Assembly: GCA_030625815.1 (NCBI GenBank)
Contig: DAOUQF010000001.1
Location: 186,001-250,000, forward strand
Length of the DNA stretch: 64,000 nucleotides
Source: Eubacteriales bacterium
GTDB lineage: Bacteria > Bacillota > Clostridia > Tissierellales > GPF-1
Direction of reading: 5' to 3'
Below the pieces are notes generated by a model that was given only the letters and a program-made list of their open reading frames with translations, did no database searches and was not told where the DNA came from. Shown in pieces: positions 16,642 to 23,914 of this stretch; the stretch's first letter is position 1; each line of letters begins with the position of its first letter. The position numbers and the translations under genes were made by a program.

Positions 16642-17620
16642 CAGCAAGATGGATCGCCGCATTAAAATTTTGATGGGGATTTTCCTGGTTTTTGTGATTT
16701 CCTTGTTCTGGGGAATTGCGAAGGGATCTTTGGAATTGTCGGCAAAGGAAGTTTTTACGGCCATTTTTTCTGAAGAAAATCGAGTTCATCATAATATTAT
16801 CTATAATGTGCGGCTGCCTAGAAATTTGATCGCCGCCTTGGTTGGGATGAACCTGGCTTTGTCCGGCGTGACCTTGCAGGGTGTTATGAACAATCCCTTG
16901 GCTGATCCCGGGATTATCGGGATCTCCTCGGGTGCGGGATTTGTTGCCTTTATCGTGATGATTCTATTTCCGGATCTATCCTATCTCGTGCCTGTGGGTG
17001 CATTTGTCGGGGCTTTGTTGACGACTGTTCTCATCTACTCTTTGGCCTGGAAAAATGGCGTCAACCCGCTTCGATTAATTTTGGCTGGGATGGCGGTATC
17101 CGCCTTATTGGGTGCTGCGATTAACTTTTTGATGACTTTTTATCCGGATCGAGTTGCGGGAACCATGTCCTTTATGGTCGGTGGATTGTCTGGTCGGACC
17201 TGGCCTGACTTTCGAATGATTTGGCCCTATAGTCTGATCATGGGCACGGGTTGTCTGTTGATGTCGTATCGCATGAACGCCCTCTTGTTGGGTGATGAAG
17301 TAGCGACGGGACTCGGGATTTCTGTGGAACGGACAAGACGGATTTTTATTGTTCTTGCCGCGTTTTTGGCGGCCAGCGCTGTGAGCGTTGCGGGATTGTT
17401 GGGGTTTGTCGGATTGATCGTGCCTCATATCGCGCGCATACTGATCGGTTCCGATTATCGCTATCTCTATCCGGCTACTATCGGATTGGGTGCAGGGATT
17501 ATGGTATTGTGCGATGGCATTGCACGGTTGCTCTTTGATCCGGTTGAGCTTCCTGTCGGAATCATTATGGCGCTCTTGGGCGCACCGTTTTTTCTATATT
17601 TAATACGAGAAAGGAAATAA
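16634..17620 (+). CDS. btuC: ABC transporter permease, FecCD/BtuC family
   Basis: The inner-membrane channel subunit of the importer. It has 328 residues, about ten transmembrane helices, and a basic N-terminus (KMDRRIKILMG). Family marks are VRLPRNLIAALVGMNLALSG, QGVMNNPLADPGIIGISSGA, and the ATPase-coupling region LGFVGLIVPHIARILIGSD. It overlaps the 3' end of the binding-protein gene by 8 bases, so translation is coupled. It should form a dimer with two copies of the ATPase that follows. Confidence 0.9.
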   Translation: MSSSKMDRRIKILMGIFLVFVISLFWGIAKGSLELSAKEVFTAIFSEENRVHHNIIYNVRLPRNLIAALVGMNLALSGVTLQGVMNNPLADPGIIGISSGAGFVAFIVMILFPDLSYLVPVGAFVGALLTTVLIYSLAWKNGVNPLRLILAGMAVSALLGAAINFLMTFYPDRVAGTMSFMVGGLSGRTWPDFRMIWPYSLIMGTGCLLMSYRMNALLLGDEVATGLGISVERTRRIFIVLAAFLAASAVSVAGLLGFVGLIVPHIARILIGSDYRYLYPATIGLGAGIMVLCDGIARLLFDPVELPVGIIMALLGAPFFLYLIRERK

Positions 17621-17625
17621 TCGTC

Positions 17626-18408
17626 ATGATTAAAACACAAAGCATGACCCTTGGCTATCATAACAAGAAGATTGTTCATAATGTGGATTTGCATATTGAG
17701 AAAGGGAAAATCACGACCATTGTCGGCCCCAATGGCTGTGGGAAAAGTACGGTGCTCAAAGGAATTTCCCGATTGCTGAATCCCATTGATGGAGAGGTAT
17801 ATTTGGACGATCAACGGATTGGCGAGCTGACCAGCAAGCGGATTGCAAAAAAAATTGCGATTCTCCCTCAGATTCGAAAAGCGCCGGAGGATATACGGGT
17901 GCGGGACTTGGTTGCCCTTGGCCGTTATCCGCATCTGAATTGGCGGGGAAAACTCAATCAAAAGGATCAAGAAATGATTGAATGGGCCTTGGAGAAAACC
18001 ACCATGGTGGATTACGCCGATCGCCGAATGGATCAACTTTCGGGCGGGGAAGCGCAACGGGCATGGATTGCCATGGCATTGGCGCAGAAGACTGAGATGA
18101 TTATCTTGGATGAGCCAACTACTTTTCTGGACTTGTCTCATCAATTGGAGGTCCTTGAGCTGCTGGCGGAATTGAATCAAAAAGAGGGATTGAGCATTCT
18201 GATGGTTTTGCATGATCTGAATCAGGCGATCCGTTTTTCCGATCAAATTTATGTTATGAATCAGGGAAGAGTGATCTGCGGCGGAAGCCCGGATGAGGTT
18301 GTGAATCAATCGATCCTGCGGGAGACCTTTTCGGTCAATGCGGATTTTTATCCGGATCAACGCCATGACTGTCAGCATTTTATCGCCTATAAATCACATC
18401 TGGAGTAA
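17626..18408 (+). CDS. btuD: ABC transporter ATP-binding protein, BtuD/FhuC type
   Basis: The ATPase of the importer, 260 residues. Walker A is GPNGCGKST, the Q-loop is ILPQIRK, the signature is LSGGEAQRAWIAMAL, and Walker B is MIILDEPTTFLDL with the H-loop in VLHDLNQAIRF. It follows the permease by 5 bases with AAGGAAA as ribosome binding site. It is the last gene of the operon, followed by a hairpin. Confidence 0.92.
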   Translation: MIKTQSMTLGYHNKKIVHNVDLHIEKGKITTIVGPNGCGKSTVLKGISRLLNPIDGEVYLDDQRIGELTSKRIAKKIAILPQIRKAPEDIRVRDLVALGRYPHLNWRGKLNQKDQEMIEWALEKTTMVDYADRRMDQLSGGEAQRAWIAMALAQKTEMIILDEPTTFLDLSHQLEVLELLAELNQKEGLSILMVLHDLNQAIRFSDQIYVMNQGRVICGGSPDEVVNQSILRETFSVNADFYPDQRHDCQHFIAYKSHLE

Positions 18409-18429
18409 AGGCCCGTTTATAAAAATGGT

Positions 18430-18459
18430 TGGGGAATTTCATTGAGATTCCCCATTCTT
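18430..18459 (+). terminator. Probable terminator of the cobalamin operon
   Basis: Arms TGGGGAAT (18430-18437) and ATTCCCCA (18447-18454) are followed by TTCTTT, a weak T-run. The right arm and loop overlap the -35 region of the uppP promoter. Confidence 0.6.
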
Positions 18460-18470
18460 TCGTCTATACT
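18442..18470 (+). promoter_or_regulatory. uppP: uppP promoter
   Basis: The -35 TTGAGA (18442-18447) and -10 TATACT (18465-18470) are separated by 17 bases. The start would be near 18477, just before the AAAGGAGG of uppP. Confidence 0.65.
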
Positions 18471-18495
18471 GAGAGGAGCAAAAGGAGGATATCAG

Positions 18496-19341
18496 ATGGA
18501 CACATGGCTTTTATTGATTCAATCGGTGATTTTGGGGATTGTTGAAGGGATTACAGAATTTCTTCCCATTTCTTCAACGGGTCACTTGATTATTGTACAA
18601 AACTTGATAGGTTTTACTTCCGTGCGCGGCGCGTACTTGGAAATGTATACATATGTCATTCAACTGGGCGCGATTCTCGCTGTTGTGGTCTTGTATTGGC
18701 AGAAAATCAAGGATACCTTGATTCATTTCTTTCCACAGAAAACAGGCTATGAAAATTCCGGGCTTCGATTCTGGCTGATGATTGTGATTGCCTGCATTCC
18801 AGGCGGAGTTTTCGGGATTTTATTGGATGATTTGGCAGAGAAATACTTGTTTTCACCCTATACGGTTGCTGCGGCCTTGTTTGTTGGCGCATTCTTAATG
18901 ATTTACGCTGAAAAGCGATTTCGTGGACAAAATGGCGGCATTGAGGATTTGAAAATTTCACCGAAGCAGGCAATTTTGATTGGACTTTTTCAGTGTCTGG
19001 CCATTATTCCGGGAATGTCTCGTTCGGCTTCTACGATTATTGGGGGATGGATTGCAGGGCTTTCAACGGTTGCGGCCGCGGAATTTTCATTCTTCCTGGC
19101 GATTCCGGTCATGGTGGGAATGTCATTCTTGAAGATCGTAAAAATGGGCGGATTTGGTCTGATGAGCGGATCTGAATGGGGAGCGTTGATCGTAGGATTT
19201 GTTGTTTCCTTTCTTGTTGCTCTAGTCGTTATTGGACGATTTATCAACTACTTAAAGCATAAGCCAATGAAGATCTTTGCAAAATATCGCATGGTTTTTG
19301 CGGGATTTGTTGTTCTTGCGGGCTTTTTGGGTATGTTTTAG
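18496..19341 (+). CDS. uppP: Undecaprenyl-diphosphatase (BacA/UppP)
   Basis: An integral membrane phosphatase that recycles undecaprenyl pyrophosphate for cell-wall synthesis and gives bacitracin tolerance. It has 281 residues from ATG 18496 behind AAAGGAGG. The catalytic motifs are GIVEGITEFLPISSTGHL near residue 15 and PGMSRSASTIIGG near residue 170. About eight hydrophobic helices are visible. The upstream in-frame start at 18442 lies in the promoter and is rejected. It is a stand-alone gene. Confidence 0.96.
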   Translation: MDTWLLLIQSVILGIVEGITEFLPISSTGHLIIVQNLIGFTSVRGAYLEMYTYVIQLGAILAVVVLYWQKIKDTLIHFFPQKTGYENSGLRFWLMIVIACIPGGVFGILLDDLAEKYLFSPYTVAAALFVGAFLMIYAEKRFRGQNGGIEDLKISPKQAILIGLFQCLAIIPGMSRSASTIIGGWIAGLSTVAAAEFSFFLAIPVMVGMSFLKIVKMGGFGLMSGSEWGALIVGFVVSFLVALVVIGRFINYLKHKPMKIFAKYRMVFAGFVVLAGFLGMF

Positions 19342-19364
19342 AGCTGTGATTGAAAATGAATCTC

Positions 19365-19394
19365 TTGTTTTACTAGGATTTTACTCCTTATAAT
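19365..19394 (+). promoter_or_regulatory. cdd: cdd promoter
   Basis: The -35 TTGTTT (19365-19370) and -10 TATAAT (19389-19394) have an 18-base spacer. It lies in the short gap between uppP and cdd. Confidence 0.5.
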
Positions 19395-19413
19395 AAAAGA
19401 AAAAGGAGAAACG

Positions 19414-19830
19414 ATGGATATTCGAGAGTTGATTGAAAAAGCGATTGAGGCAATGGGTTTTGCCTATACGCCATATTCCAATTTCAAAGTGGGAGCAGCG
19501 CTCTTGACAAAGAGCGGAAAGGTCTTTACAGGCTGCAATATTGAAAATGCCGCTTTTTCTCCAACGGTTTGCGCTGAACGAACAGCAATTTTCAAGGCTG
19601 TTTCAGAGGGGGAAATGGAATTTGAAGCGATTGCCGTTGTGGGCGGTCTTAATGGGAAACTGAAAGAAACGGGGGATTTCACCGGACCTTGCGGTGTTTG
19701 TCGCCAGGTGTTGATGGAATTCGGATCCGAGATAAAAATCATCAGTGCCAATAGTGTTGATGAGTATTTTATCAATACGGTAGCAGATTTAATGCCCAAG
19801 GGTTTTGGTCCTGCGAATTTAGCCGAATAG
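19414..19830 (+). CDS. cdd: Cytidine deaminase
   Basis: A zinc enzyme that deaminates cytidine and deoxycytidine to uridine forms in pyrimidine salvage. It has 138 residues. The zinc and catalytic motifs are CNIENAAFSPTVCAERTAI (Cys and Glu of CAE) and GPCGVCRQVLMEF. The N-terminal AYTPYSNFKVGAALLT is the substrate loop. The start follows AAAGGAG. It is followed by its own hairpin terminator. Confidence 0.96.
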   Translation: MDIRELIEKAIEAMGFAYTPYSNFKVGAALLTKSGKVFTGCNIENAAFSPTVCAERTAIFKAVSEGEMEFEAIAVVGGLNGKLKETGDFTGPCGVCRQVLMEFGSEIKIISANSVDEYFINTVADLMPKGFGPANLAE

Positions 19831-19837
19831 GAGGAGA

Positions 19838-19863
19838 AGTCATGGAACCTCATGGCTTTTTTT
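19838..19863 (+). terminator. Terminator of cdd
   Basis: Arms AGTCATG (19838-19844) and CATGGCT (19851-19857, with one wobble pair) around GAACCT are followed by six T. Confidence 0.7.
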
Positions 19864-19926
19864 GATGCATAAAAATTGGGCATCAGGGAATTGCAGCAAG
19901 TTGCAATGAAGAAGCGAGGAGGAAAT

Positions 19927-19980
19927 ATGAAAGCGCATATTTTTGTATACGCTGGATATGTGAATTTTGCCCTCTACTAA
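19927..19980 (+). other. 17-codon open frame ending in a large palindrome
   Basis: ATG at 19927 is preceded by GAGGAGGAAAT, a strong ribosome binding site. It encodes MKAHIFVYAGYVNFALY, and the last six codons plus the stop are part of the palindrome at 19969-20018. The opposing gene on the minus strand ends in the same ALY-stop codons through the mirrored arm. It may be a real small ORF, or the remnant of an inverted duplication of the neighbour's 3' end. No function can be given. Confidence 0.3.
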
Positions 19981-20018
19981 AAAACATCCCAATTTTTGGG
20001 ATGTTTTTAGTAGAGGGC
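19969..20018. terminator. Very long bidirectional hairpin between convergent genes
   Basis: The left arm at 19969-19992 and right arm at 19996-20018 are complementary over 23 base pairs with a single extra A in the left A-run. T-runs occur on both strands inside the stem. It can terminate transcription from either side. The outer arms include coding bases of the minus-strand gene. Confidence 0.8.
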
Positions 20019-20414
20019 TACACCCATCCAGATGAAAACTAGGGAAAACAGTATCACGCTGAGATTGAGTTGCCTGAATTTCTTGCGATTGGATAAAGTA
20101 TTGGATACAAATTGTCGAAATCGATCATAGGCAAATAGCAAGGCTGAAATTTTTACCAAGGTGATGGTAATTAATGCCGCGATGATCCAACTGTATGGAA
20201 TTGATGTTGCAGCGACTTGATACCAAGTGAAGCCTACCAAAAGGGTGCCTAGAACGGCAATTCCATAGATCCAGCCGGGTCGTTTTGCCGCATAGGCTTG
20301 ATTGATCTCCCAAGCTTTCCATTTGGAACCAAAGAGTCCCATCAAAAGTCTGGAACCGAGCCCGATGCCTGCCCAGAAAAAGCATAGAAATTCGAAATAA
20401 TTGAGTGGTTTCAT
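20007..20414 (-). CDS. Small membrane protein of unknown function, divergent from a TetR regulator
   Basis: A 135-residue protein with about four hydrophobic segments: LNYFEFLCFFWAGIGLGSRL, WIYGIAVLGTLLVGFTWY, YSWIIAALITITLVKISALL and LNLSVILFSLVFIWMGVAL. A basic cytoplasmic loop (YDRFRQFVSNTLSNRKKFRQ) precedes the last helix. The start at 20414 is set by AAGGAGG; upstream in-frame starts lie in the operator region. I do not recognise the family. The intergenic operators suggest it is repressed by the TetR-type protein encoded next to it, as many small efflux or stress membrane proteins are. Confidence 0.75.
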   Translation of the reverse strand: MKPLNYFEFLCFFWAGIGLGSRLLMGLFGSKWKAWEINQAYAAKRPGWIYGIAVLGTLLVGFTWYQVAATSIPYSWIIAALITITLVKISALLFAYDRFRQFVSNTLSNRKKFRQLNLSVILFSLVFIWMGVALY

Positions 20415-20442
20415 GGTTTCCTCCTTATTGTTCGAAAGATGA

Positions 20443-20455
20443 TGACTAATAGTCA
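20443..20455. promoter_or_regulatory. TetR-type operator, copy 1
   Basis: TGACTAATAGTCA is a perfect 5-base inverted repeat around 3 bases. It lies over the probable -10 region of the minus-strand membrane protein gene. Confidence 0.7.
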
Positions 20456-20457
20456 TA

Positions 20458-20470
20458 TGACTTACAGTCA
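20458..20470. promoter_or_regulatory. TetR-type operator, copy 2
   Basis: TGACTTACAGTCA has the same inverted repeat as copy 1, and its centre is 15 bases away. It lies between the probable -35 (TTGATA read on the minus strand) and -10 of the minus-strand gene. Confidence 0.7.
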
Positions 20471-20507
20471 CATACTATCAAAAAATAATTGCGGTGTCAA
20501 GAAAGGA

Positions 20508-20536
20508 TTGAAAACAAGGGTGGAGTGTGATACGAT
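20508..20536 (+). promoter_or_regulatory. Promoter of the TetR-type regulator operon
   Basis: The -35 TTGAAA (20508-20513) and -10 TACGAT (20531-20536) have a 17-base spacer. The start would fall near 20543, at operator copy 3. Confidence 0.6.
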
Positions 20537-20543
20537 TTGCCTG

Positions 20544-20556
20544 CGACCAACAGTCA
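20544..20556. promoter_or_regulatory. TetR-type operator, copy 3 (degenerate)
   Basis: CGACCAACAGTCA matches the TGACTNNNAGTCA pattern with two mismatches in the left half. It overlaps the expected transcription start of the regulator gene, consistent with autorepression. Confidence 0.5.
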
Positions 20557-20571
20557 TAAGGAGGGGATTAC

Positions 20572-21204
20572 ATGCCTAAAAATACATTTTTCCATTTGAC
20601 GGCAGAAAAACAGGCGCGGATTATTCAAGGCGCTAAGAAGGCGTTTTCTGCTGTGCCTTATCGCCGCGTTACCATTGATCAGATTGTGCGGCTGGCTGAT
20701 ATTCCAAAGGGAAGTTTTTATCAATATTTTGAGAACAAAGATGACTTATTCACTTATATTTTTGGTGAATTGGGCGATGAGAAGAAAGAAGCCTTGGAAT
20801 CGGTTGTCGATCAAATTTCGAATCATTGTTTTGAAGAATTTGTGCCGATTTTGCTTTCTCAGGCAAAGACATTTGAAAATCAAGATGAAGTTATGATCGG
20901 ATTGAAGAATCGATTTTTGCGGGAGTGTCCGCAAGAGGTGAAGATGGAAATTATGCAAGCGGTGATCCCAAAGAGTTATCGATTGTTTGAATCCATCGTG
21001 CAAGCTTTTCGGGATAAGGGTGAATTTCGATCGGATCTGTCGGTGAAAAATGCGGCATATCTAATAACGAGTGCGATTACGCAATTGGAGTACTATGAAT
21101 TTGAAGAAAATGAGGACTATGAAGAAGTAGTCAAGCGACTATTGCACATGGCAACTATTGGCTTCAGGGAGGAGAAACAGCATGATTCCAATTCGGAAAG
21201 TTGA
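20572..21204 (+). CDS. TetR/AcrR-family transcriptional regulator
   Basis: A 210-residue repressor. The N-terminal helix-turn-helix is at about residues 22-55: YRRVTIDQIVRLADIPKG followed by SFYQYFENKDDLFTYIF. The rest is the helical ligand-binding domain, which does not tell the ligand. The ATG at 20572 follows GGAGGGG. Three copies of TGACTNNNAGTCA surround its promoter and that of the divergent gene. Its 3' end overlaps the DUF1576 gene by 23 bases, so the membrane protein is in its own operon. Confidence 0.93.
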   Translation: MPKNTFFHLTAEKQARIIQGAKKAFSAVPYRRVTIDQIVRLADIPKGSFYQYFENKDDLFTYIFGELGDEKKEALESVVDQISNHCFEEFVPILLSQAKTFENQDEVMIGLKNRFLRECPQEVKMEIMQAVIPKSYRLFESIVQAFRDKGEFRSDLSVKNAAYLITSAITQLEYYEFEENEDYEEVVKRLLHMATIGFREEKQHDSNSES

Positions 21205-22453
21205 AGAAAAACAACAACCGCAACAGCGGCTGTTTGCTCTTTTATATGTATTTCCAGTTTTGTTTCTCTTCTTTGGTTTGTTTGTAAAATCTAATGAGAT
21301 GACTTGGCTGGCGGGTATGCTCGAAATTTTCACTTCGCCGGGTACGTTGCTCACCGATTTTTTTGAGGTTGGCGGGATTCGCGCCGCCTTTACCAATGCG
21401 GCTTTGATGGGTGGAGTGACCCTGTATTTGTTTAAGCGTTATGAAGTGCGGATCGGTGGATTGTCCCTTGCCGCATTTTTTACGGTACTTGGGTTTTCCT
21501 TCTTTGGAAAGAATCCATTGAATATTTTCCCGATTTTTATCGGTGGGGCAATCTACTGCAATTATCAAAAAATTGCTATTCGGGATGTGCTGTTGGTGCT
21601 TATGTTCAGCACCGGGTTATCTCCGATTGTCAGCCAAATCATGTTTGCAGGTATCTTTCGGCCGGGGATTGCTATCTTGCTGGGAATGGCGATTGGAATT
21701 TTGATTGGCTTTATCATTGTTCCGATTTCTTCTCATATGCTTCGATTTCATGATGGATTCAATCTCTACAACTTGGGATTTACAGCTGGAATCATTGGAA
21801 CCATTTTCACCAGCATCATGAGGAGTTTTCAAATTGAAATAGAGCCTGTTTTTTTGGTATATCAAAAAAATCACGGCGTGATGATTCTCTTCTTGGTCTG
21901 TCTGTTTATTTACTTGATCGTGCTGGGATATCGAATTAATCCCAATGCGATTCGAAGCTATCGCGGGATTCTTCGTTTCCCGGGGCGTACTGTTACCGAC
22001 TTTCCCATGCTTGTTGGATATGGAATTACTTTTGTGAATATGGGATTCATGGGTTTGCTAAGCGTATTGTATGTTGTCCTGATTGGCGGTGTCTTCAATG
22101 GTCCGGTTTTGGCGGCGATTTTCACCGTGGTTGGGTTTTCTGCCTTCGGGAAACATCCGAAGAACAGTTTTTCAGTGGTCTTGGGTGTTTGGATCGCAGC
22201 TGTTTTTTTCGGATATGAATTGCAATCGACAGGAATGATCCTTGCAGTTTTGTTTTCAACGACGATTGCGCCCATTGCAGGTACCTATGGACCGATTGCC
22301 GGTGTCATAGCGGGAATGTTGCATTTGGCACTTGTCACGAATATTGGCGGTATTCATGGAGGAATCAATCTTTACAACAATGGTTTTTCAGGGGGGCTTG
22401 TTGCCGGTTTTTTTGTGCCGATTATTGATGCTTTTAAAAAGGGAGGAAGGTAA
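21182..22453 (+). CDS. DUF1576 integral membrane protein
   Basis: A 423-residue polytopic membrane protein. The start at 21182 (MIPIRKVEEK) is set by GGGAGGAGAA inside the 3' end of the TetR gene. At least ten hydrophobic segments are visible. Two related halves seem present: GGIRAAFTNAALMGGVTLYL and LGFSFFGKNPLNIFPIFIGG in the first, and YVVLIGGVFNGPVLAAIFTV and VGFSAFGKHPKNSFSVVLGV in the second. The repeated FSxFGKxPxNxF motif suggests an internal duplication like that of many transporters. I assign DUF1576 from memory of such sequences; the substrate is unknown. Confidence 0.8.
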   Translation: MIPIRKVEEKQQPQQRLFALLYVFPVLFLFFGLFVKSNEMTWLAGMLEIFTSPGTLLTDFFEVGGIRAAFTNAALMGGVTLYLFKRYEVRIGGLSLAAFFTVLGFSFFGKNPLNIFPIFIGGAIYCNYQKIAIRDVLLVLMFSTGLSPIVSQIMFAGIFRPGIAILLGMAIGILIGFIIVPISSHMLRFHDGFNLYNLGFTAGIIGTIFTSIMRSFQIEIEPVFLVYQKNHGVMILFLVCLFIYLIVLGYRINPNAIRSYRGILRFPGRTVTDFPMLVGYGITFVNMGFMGLLSVLYVVLIGGVFNGPVLAAIFTVVGFSAFGKHPKNSFSVVLGVWIAAVFFGYELQSTGMILAVLFSTTIAPIAGTYGPIAGVIAGMLHLALVTNIGGIHGGINLYNNGFSGGLVAGFFVPIIDAFKKGGR

Positions 22454-22455
22454 GT

Positions 22456-22797
22456 ATGCGACATGAGGTGAAAAAAATTTCCAGGATCGTTGACGAATTG
22501 ACCACCATGCTGCTGAAGGACGATACCAATGAAGTGGATTTTAAAATCAAGATGGATCCCGCTCAAACAGTGATTACCATCGTGGATTATCATAGCCGAT
22601 GCGACGAAAAAAAGATTGAACGATTGCGAGAAGCTTTGTCGATCGAGCGACAGCATGAGATGGAGGAATATTATTGGCAATTGGCTGGAGAGAGTGATTG
22701 CGACGATGAACTTACCTTGGTGGGAGCGATGATCGATGAAGCCAAGGTCGAGATGATCGATGGAAATTTAAACATAGAATTGATCCGTTATCGATAA
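22456..22797 (+). CDS. Small acidic cytosolic protein linked to the DUF1576 gene
   Basis: A 113-residue soluble protein with no membrane segment. It starts 3 bases after the DUF1576 stop with GGGAGGAAGG upstream. It is rich in Asp, Glu and Lys. The middle, KIKMDPAQTVITIVDYHS followed by RCDEKKIERLREAL, looks like a small alpha-beta domain. I do not recognise the family. The fixed position suggests it assists or regulates the membrane protein. A terminator follows. Confidence 0.75.
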   Translation: MRHEVKKISRIVDELTTMLLKDDTNEVDFKIKMDPAQTVITIVDYHSRCDEKKIERLREALSIERQHEMEEYYWQLAGESDCDDELTLVGAMIDEAKVEMIDGNLNIELIRYR

Positions 22798-22801
22798 AGG
22801 G

Positions 22802-22826
22802 CTGCCGAATTTTCGGCAGTTTTTTC
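22802..22826 (+). terminator. Terminator of the tetR-DUF1576 operon
   Basis: Arms CTGCCGA and TCGGCAG (22802-22808, 22813-22819) around a short loop are followed by six T. Confidence 0.88.
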
Positions 22827-22843
22827 ATTCATGAAAGATGGGG

Positions 22844-22849
22844 TATAAT
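22844..22849 (+). promoter_or_regulatory. -10 hexamer upstream of the lipoprotein gene
   Basis: A consensus TATAAT (preceded by GGG). The -35 position holds only a T-run, so the call rests on the -10 alone. Confidence 0.4.
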
Positions 22850-22882
22850 GGAATAAGAGAGCAAAGTTGGAAAGGAGTAACG

Positions 22883-23485
22883 ATGAAAAAACTGGGGTGT
22901 TGCCTCTTATGCTGCATTTTATTAGGCGGTTGTTTTGGCACATCGAATCAAAAAGATCCACAACGGGTGGCCCTTGAATCTCAAGTGATCGAGATGCAGG
23001 CGGAATTGAATCAATTGGAAGAAACCCTGGATGAATGCCAAGGGGAGATTGCCTCTATGCAAGTAGAAAACAAACAAGTTCAAGAACGCTTAGCGCAAAA
23101 TGAATTGGCGATAGAGCTTTTTCCTGTATTGAGCAATCTATCACTGGATTTTGTTCGCGCCCATACAACGGGAGATATGAAGCGTTTATTGTCCTTGGTC
23201 GGGGAGCCGATTCAGATCCGAAAAGAGGGCGGTTTTCTTCTCGGAACCTGGGAGGAAGACGGACAAGAGATTGAATGGGAACTTTGGAGGGATGCTGATT
23301 CAAAGGTCTATCAAGATATGGTGATTCAAGGCTTTGGTATCCTTGAAAATGGGCGTTATGTGATTCATATTCGCGAGTTTTATACAGAATTTGGCGTAGA
23401 AACATCACCGCCAACTTTTTTAAATCTCCATTTTCAAGAAGTCGGAAATCAATGGAAAATTGTTTATTTTGAATTTGATGTTTAG
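22883..23485 (+). CDS. Lipoprotein with a coiled-coil segment, unknown function
   Basis: A 200-residue secreted lipoprotein. The start at 22883 follows AAAGGAG. The signal peptide MKKLGCCLLCCILLGGCFG ends in the lipobox LGGC. Residues about 30-75 (LESQVIEMQAELNQLEETLD and following) form a likely coiled coil. The remaining domain (about 80-200) is a mixed fold with DGQEIEWELWRDADSKVYQD and ENGRYVIHIREFYTEFG. I do not recognise the family. The upstream frame start at 22838 lies in the promoter. Confidence 0.75.
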   Translation: MKKLGCCLLCCILLGGCFGTSNQKDPQRVALESQVIEMQAELNQLEETLDECQGEIASMQVENKQVQERLAQNELAIELFPVLSNLSLDFVRAHTTGDMKRLLSLVGEPIQIRKEGGFLLGTWEEDGQEIEWELWRDADSKVYQDMVIQGFGILENGRYVIHIREFYTEFGVETSPPTFLNLHFQEVGNQWKIVYFEFDV

Positions 23486-23497
23486 AAAGGAGCCATG

Positions 23498-23662
23498 ATG
23501 AATTCCTATAAATGTACAGTTTGCGGATATACCTATCGCCCGGAACGAGGAGATTGGATTCATGACATTTCTCCCAATACGGCTTTTTAGGATCTGCCAG
23601 ACGACTGGAGATGCCCGACCTGCAATCAGCCCAAAATGGTATTTGTTGAGATTAAGAAATAG
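23498..23662 (+). pseudogene. Rubredoxin with an in-frame amber codon
   Basis: The frame from ATG 23498 (AAAGGAG upstream) encodes a near-perfect rubredoxin of 54 codons, a small iron protein that carries electrons. Both iron-binding pairs are present: YKCTVCGY in the first part and WRCPTCNQPK in the second. Codon 31 (23588-23590) is TAG exactly where family members usually have Glu (TAFEDLPDDW), so GAG to TAG is the simplest change. Translation would give a 30-residue stub. It may be a recent nonsense mutation, a sequencing error, or stop-codon read-through. The context shows no other damage in the frame. Confidence 0.8.
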
Positions 23663-23668
23663 GAGAAG

Positions 23669-23905
23669 TTGAGAAATGCAAATGTCTATCAGATTTGTGA
23701 GAGCCATCAAACGATTGGATTTTTTTCAATCTTTCGGGAAGAAGCGATGACTTCATTCTATCTGAAAGCTGAGGCTTTGCTTAACGCGCAAGAGATCTTT
23801 CGATTGCCGATCGCAGGTTGCTGGGTTTGGAATCATGGATCGAAAAAAACCCTGGAGCGAGCAGGACTTGTCAGTCAAACGCGACATATGAAAATATCCT
23901 TTTAA
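23669..23905 (+). pseudogene. Possible C-terminal fragment of a GNAT-type acetyltransferase
   Basis: A 78-codon frame that starts with TTG. Its last part, RLPIAGCWVWNHGSKKTLER followed by AGLVSQTRHMKISF, resembles the end of GNAT acetyltransferases, where an Asn-x-x-Ser segment is followed by a lysine-rich helix and AG(F/L). The N-terminal two thirds of the fold are absent. An overlapping 24-codon frame starts at ATG 23676. It may be a relic or a small unrelated gene; the assignment is tentative. Confidence 0.35.
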
Positions 23906-23914
23906 GGGGGATTT

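Noticed and set aside
19927-19980. The 17-residue ORF as a third member of the microprotein family (shared VYA and VN-F patterns)
   Set aside because: The similarity covers only a few residues, needs a gap, and can be explained by the palindrome with the neighbouring gene.
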